NCBI GenBank assembly: GCA_002773835.1
Contig: PFAC01000005.1
Location: 1 to 57,657 of the forward strand
Source: Chlamydiae bacterium CG10_big_fil_rev_8_21_14_0_10_35_9
GTDB lineage: Bacteria; Chlamydiota; Chlamydiia; Chlamydiales; SM23-39
Direction: 5' to 3'
DNA: 57,657 bases
In this document: positions 54,667 to 57,657 of the stretch, in pieces
How positions within the stretch are numbered: the first letter of the stretch is position 1
Layout of the letters: every line of letters begins with the position of its first letter
The notes under the pieces: generated by a model
What the model saw: the letters and a program-made list of their open reading frames with translations, nothing else
The model's database searches: none
What the model was told of the DNA's origin: nothing
Position numbers and translations under genes: made by a program

Positions 54667-55947
54667 CTAAGCTTTATTTAATAAAGACGCAAGATCTCTT
54701 TCAATAGAAGCCTCAAATAAAGAATCAAATACACCTTGAGAGCCTTCTTGGAATTTTTCAAGGGTACTTCTGATATTTTCAATCCAACTAAGCCTATCTT
54801 CATCACGCTCAATAAGTTTTAGAGGAGGGAGCTGTTTTTCTATTTCCTCATCAGAAAGATCAGGATTGCTTTGAATAGCTCGAATAATAATAGAGGTGCT
54901 TTGCCATGTGTGAAAATATCTATTCATATAAGCATTATTTTTAGCTGTATTACTTTTTTTCTTAAAAAATTTGGAAACATCGGAGACAGCTTTTCTTATA
55001 TTTTTTTCTGACAAAAATTCAAGTGGAGAAAAATACTTTAATAGTTTAGCCCCAGAAAGACTTTTTAAGTGCTGGAAAATGTCCTTTAGCGCTTTTTGAG
55101 TTAAAAGTTTGATAAGAAGAGTTTCATGCAAGCTCTTGTTAAAACTAGAGATTTTTTGGAATTCCTGATTAGAAAGATCCTCAGATAAAAGCTGCTTAAT
55201 TTCTTGGCTAGTTGCTTGTTGCAAAAATGTTCTAGCAGATTCTAGAGCCTCTTTTCTAATTGTTTCTGTAATATTATGCATATCTCGATCTTTTTTGATT
55301 ACACGATCCATAACTTTATTATGGAGTTCTAATGTTATTGTTTTTGAGGAGTAGTCTTTTTTTTTGGTTGAAGACATCGTAAGTACAAATTCGTCAATCA
55401 AATCTTCTCGCATTTGAGCCAAAAATTCCCGTATTTTTACCCTTGCAGAAAAACGCATCGCAGCTCGACATCGCAGTAACTGTGAAGGAGTTAGATAAAG
55501 GTTTGCCTCAAGATAGCTTCTAAGTTTAGCGATCTCTTGATTTTGTATATCTGATATGAATGAAATGGCTTCCTCTTTCGAAAAATAATGAAGGTTTTCT
55601 TTAACTTGCATGTAAACTTTTTCTGCTGAAGTCCCCATAGGAAGTCGTTTATACATATCAAATAAAAGAGTACTTTCAGGTTTTCGATCTTGAAAATATT
55701 TAATTTTTTTCACAACAAATGGAAGTAGTTCATCAATGCTCATTGCTTCATAAGAAATTCTTTCGTTTACAAGTATTTGTTTAACATCAAGGCATGAACT
55801 AACAGGAAGCTCAGGGTGCTGTTTTAAAATGGTTGTTGTTAATTTATAAATTTTTGCGTCATTTGGATCAGTAAGCATAGCCAATGAAGGATTTACTTGA
55901 ACCACAGTAACGCCAATTGGACGCACATAAAACGGGGTAGGTGTCAT
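54667..55947 (-). CDS. repeat-containing hypothetical protein, paralogue of the right-edge gene
   Basis: The 426-residue helical protein has no signal peptide or membrane segment. It shares a repeat unit with its upstream neighbour: RLPMGTSAEKVYMQVKEN, then FSKEEAISFISDIQ and YLTPSQLLRCRAAMRF. It also shares a C-terminal motif, IIIRAIQSNPDLSDEEIEKQ, which matches ITDIIRTSPEISDREIEEQ in the other protein. No known domain is recognised. Tandem, divergent, all-helical repeat proteins in Chlamydiae are candidates for host-interaction effectors, but this is inference. The ATG at 55947 has a weak SD. Confidence 0.75.
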   Translation of the reverse strand: MTPTPFYVRPIGVTVVQVNPSLAMLTDPNDAKIYKLTTTILKQHPELPVSSCLDVKQILVNERISYEAMSIDELLPFVVKKIKYFQDRKPESTLLFDMYKRLPMGTSAEKVYMQVKENLHYFSKEEAISFISDIQNQEIAKLRSYLEANLYLTPSQLLRCRAAMRFSARVKIREFLAQMREDLIDEFVLTMSSTKKKDYSSKTITLELHNKVMDRVIKKDRDMHNITETIRKEALESARTFLQQATSQEIKQLLSEDLSNQEFQKISSFNKSLHETLLIKLLTQKALKDIFQHLKSLSGAKLLKYFSPLEFLSEKNIRKAVSDVSKFFKKKSNTAKNNAYMNRYFHTWQSTSIIIRAIQSNPDLSDEEIEKQLPPLKLIERDEDRLSWIENIRSTLEKFQEGSQGVFDSLFEASIERDLASLLNKA

Positions 55948-56030
55948 AATGTTAAGCCGTTAATATTTTAAGTTGTTAAGATAAATAGTAATAATTCCTA
56001 CCGAGAAAAGATAGAAAAAGGGAGTAAAGT

Positions 56031-56052
56031 GAAACCCCATTTAAGGGGTTTC
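56031..56052 (-). terminator. hairpin terminator after the right-edge repeat gene
   Basis: On the minus strand GAAACCCC and GGGGTTTC pair around a TTAAAT loop, 17 bases after the stop at 56069; a T-rich stretch follows further on. It separates this transcript from the next paralogue. Confidence 0.6.
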
Positions 56053-56068
56053 TAAAATATTTTGCATT

Positions 56069-57657
56069 TTAAACAAGGCCTTCAATGCTTATGCGTTGCA
56101 TAATCTCACGTTGCTTTTCCGCTGAACCTCTTCGTTTTACCAATTCTCGCACTTGAGAAATGCTCTGTCTAGAGTAAGAGATGGCATAGCTCAAAGTATC
56201 TTTGGAATAACTTTGAAGCATTGCAAAGTCTAACTGCTCTTCTATTTCTCTATCAGAAATTTCAGGAGATGTTCGAATTATGTCAGTAATAGATCTAAGA
56301 TCTTGTTCCATTCTTGCTAAACGACGTATAAAGTCACTGTCAGATCCTAATCCATGCTCATCTAAGTAAAGTCTTATATGTGCTGGCGAGAGCATAATAA
56401 AGTTGTCATCAAACTCAGCAAGCGAAAGAGCTAGTGCAGCTTCATTTTTTGCTTCAGAAATTCTCTTTAGTGTTTCAGGAGAAGCGGGGTGCTTGGTAAT
56501 TTCTTCTGCGCCTTTAAGTTTTGAAATTTCCTCTGCGCTTAAATGCCAATTTCCTTTGCAGATCCGAGATAAGAGAGCATTTTCATCAGTTTTTAAAGCT
56601 GTTAAAAACTGACGGGCTTCTTTTCGGTTAGAAATTTGATCCTTCAATGCAGTCATGATTTTACTTACAGTAGTACCCACAGGGTGCTGGTAAAATGCAT
56701 CGCGCAAAATTTGATTAAATAATGGCTCATCTGATTCAATAGTGGCTACGTCAGATCCAACGGAAGATGCATCTGAAGAAAAAGCCTTATGTCTCTTAAT
56801 ATCTGGAAAGAAAGCAAACTTTCTAGCTTCAGGAAGCTTTAAAACCTCATCTGCATGTAAGTTGGGATTATTTCTGCAAATGTTTTCTAATCGCTTTTCA
56901 TGTGATTGAATCATCTCGTTCACATACTTAATGGCATCTTTTGGAGCAAAAGCTGAAATACGATGACTGATTTGACCATAAATATTTTCTGCTGGAGTCC
57001 CTAGAGGCATTTTTGAAAACTGCTTTATTAACGTAGTTTTCTCATTAGCTATTTGTTTTTCTTTTTTAGCTGCCTTTTTAGCGGCTAAGGCATCGATATA
57101 TTTACACGCTTCTTTTTCTGTAAGAGATATAGAACCGCCACATTCAGCATAAATATCTTCGGGTGGACGAGTTGGATTCATTTCAACTATGAATTTTATG
57201 AATTCTTTATCTGTATTTTGAGATCTTGCGCGCTCCTCTTGAATAATACGTCTTTTTTCTGGATCCAGCTTTGAAATAGCCTCTTCTAGCATCAATTCTA
57301 TAAACTCACTAATATTTTGGTGACCTATAAACTCTTGCATTTTAGGAAGAAGTAAAAATTCACCTATTGGTAATGAAGGGTGGTTTGCACAAATTAATCG
57401 TATCCTTTCAATATTAGCTTCTCTCTTAGCATTAATGAATGCGATGGCCTCTTCTTTAGAAAGTGAGCTTATAGATTTGTTTACGGCCTTATAAACTTGT
57501 TCTGCAGAAACATCTATAGGAAGCTTGTTATAGGCTTTTAATAAATAAGATTTATCTCTTTTCGAAAAAAAATTAAGGTTAAGGTATTCAATAGCCTCTT
57601 TTTTTGAAACATAATCTATAGAGTCTTTAACGGTTTCATAAACTTCTTTTGCAGATC
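56069..57657 (-). CDS. multi-repeat hypothetical protein (5' end beyond right edge)
   Basis: The frame stays open past the internal Met at 57340 to the window edge, so at least 529 residues are present and the true start is outside. I see about five diverged units of roughly 90-110 residues. Each has P-x-GT-SAE-x-VY, then a helix with SKEEAIxFIN, then ICxxxPxLxxxExLKLP. Examples are LPIDVSAEQVYKAVNKSIS with LSKEEAIAFIN, and MPLGTPAENIYGQISHRIS with FAPKDAIKYVNEM. No signal peptide or membrane segment is visible. The function is unknown. The downstream gene is a shorter paralogue. Confidence 0.75.
   Translation of the reverse strand, partial: SAKEVYETVKDSIDYVSKKEAIEYLNLNFFSKRDKSYLLKAYNKLPIDVSAEQVYKAVNKSISSLSKEEAIAFINAKREANIERIRLICANHPSLPIGEFLLLPKMQEFIGHQNISEFIELMLEEAISKLDPEKRRIIQEERARSQNTDKEFIKFIVEMNPTRPPEDIYAECGGSISLTEKEACKYIDALAAKKAAKKEKQIANEKTTLIKQFSKMPLGTPAENIYGQISHRISAFAPKDAIKYVNEMIQSHEKRLENICRNNPNLHADEVLKLPEARKFAFFPDIKRHKAFSSDASSVGSDVATIESDEPLFNQILRDAFYQHPVGTTVSKIMTALKDQISNRKEARQFLTALKTDENALLSRICKGNWHLSAEEISKLKGAEEITKHPASPETLKRISEAKNEAALALSLAEFDDNFIMLSPAHIRLYLDEHGLGSDSDFIRRLARMEQDLRSITDIIRTSPEISDREIEEQLDFAMLQSYSKDTLSYAISYSRQSISQVRELVKRRGSAEKQREIMQRISIEGLV

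Noticed and set aside
57340..57340. Met at 57340 as the start of the right-edge repeat protein
   Set aside because: The frame continues upstream to the window edge with the same repeat motifs, so this Met is internal.

Overview
The window reads as an AT-rich chromosomal segment of a member of the Chlamydiae, most likely an environmental (Parachlamydia-related) lineage rather than a classical Chlamydia. The evidence is gene content and order. It has an oversized PBP2 of 1131 residues next to a tRNA-Gly(TCC), rpsB, tsf and frr, which is the locus that flanks ompA in Chlamydia. It also has a eukaryote-like UDP-sugar pyrophosphorylase beside gpsA, a sufBCDS operon, and paralogous cysteine-rich MOMP-like porins. 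The exact family or genus cannot be set from sequence alone.

Layout. 1-3.4 kb (minus): partial mnmE, ruvA, ruvC and an unknown protein. 3.6-9.2 kb (plus): two family-9 glycosyltransferases, UDP-sugar pyrophosphorylase, gpsA and a bifunctional NAD(P)H-hydrate repair enzyme. 9.2-15.1 kb: a polysaccharide module with a UDP-glucuronate epimerase-like gene, a Wza-like lipoprotein, a Wzz/BY-kinase-like protein and UDP-xylose synthase. 15.0-21.1 kb: PBP2, tRNA-Gly, rpsB-tsf-frr (pyrH is missing), tRNA-Glu and tRNA-Lys. 21.2-24.3 kb: two tandem cysteine-rich outer-membrane proteins with matching promoters, and an unannotated 59-codon ORF between them. 24.3-28.7 kb (minus): an IspD-like/SDR fusion, an MscS-type channel and a secreted methyltransferase-like protein.

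28.8-31.0 kb: a bufferin-type RiPP metallophore locus, made of a signal-peptide Cys-repeat precursor, a DUF692 (MNIO) enzyme and a DUF2063 partner. This is the most interesting system in the window. 31.0-31.7 kb: a toxin-antitoxin pair in which both genes carry an apparent frameshift near the start. 31.8-42.8 kb: a nearly complete de novo purine operon (purM, purS/L fusion, purQ, purH, purC/E-like fusion, purD, purN, purF), which is remarkable in a phylum that generally imports nucleotides. 42.8-48.7 kb: rsmB, an unknown protein, a frameshifted small gene, pgeF and dTDP-rhamnose genes rfbC, rfbD and rfbB. 48.6-49.2 kb: two small helical proteins. 49.3-54.0 kb: sufBCDS. 54.0-57.7 kb (minus): MarC and two tandem paralogous repeat proteins; the second runs off the right edge.

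The cell-envelope theme is strong: glycosyltransferases, nucleotide-sugar enzymes, export proteins, porins, PBP2, MscS and PgeF. It sits beside metabolic autonomy (purines, Fe-S assembly) and metal/thiol handling (bufferin locus). No insertion sequence, transposase, prophage or CRISPR array was seen.
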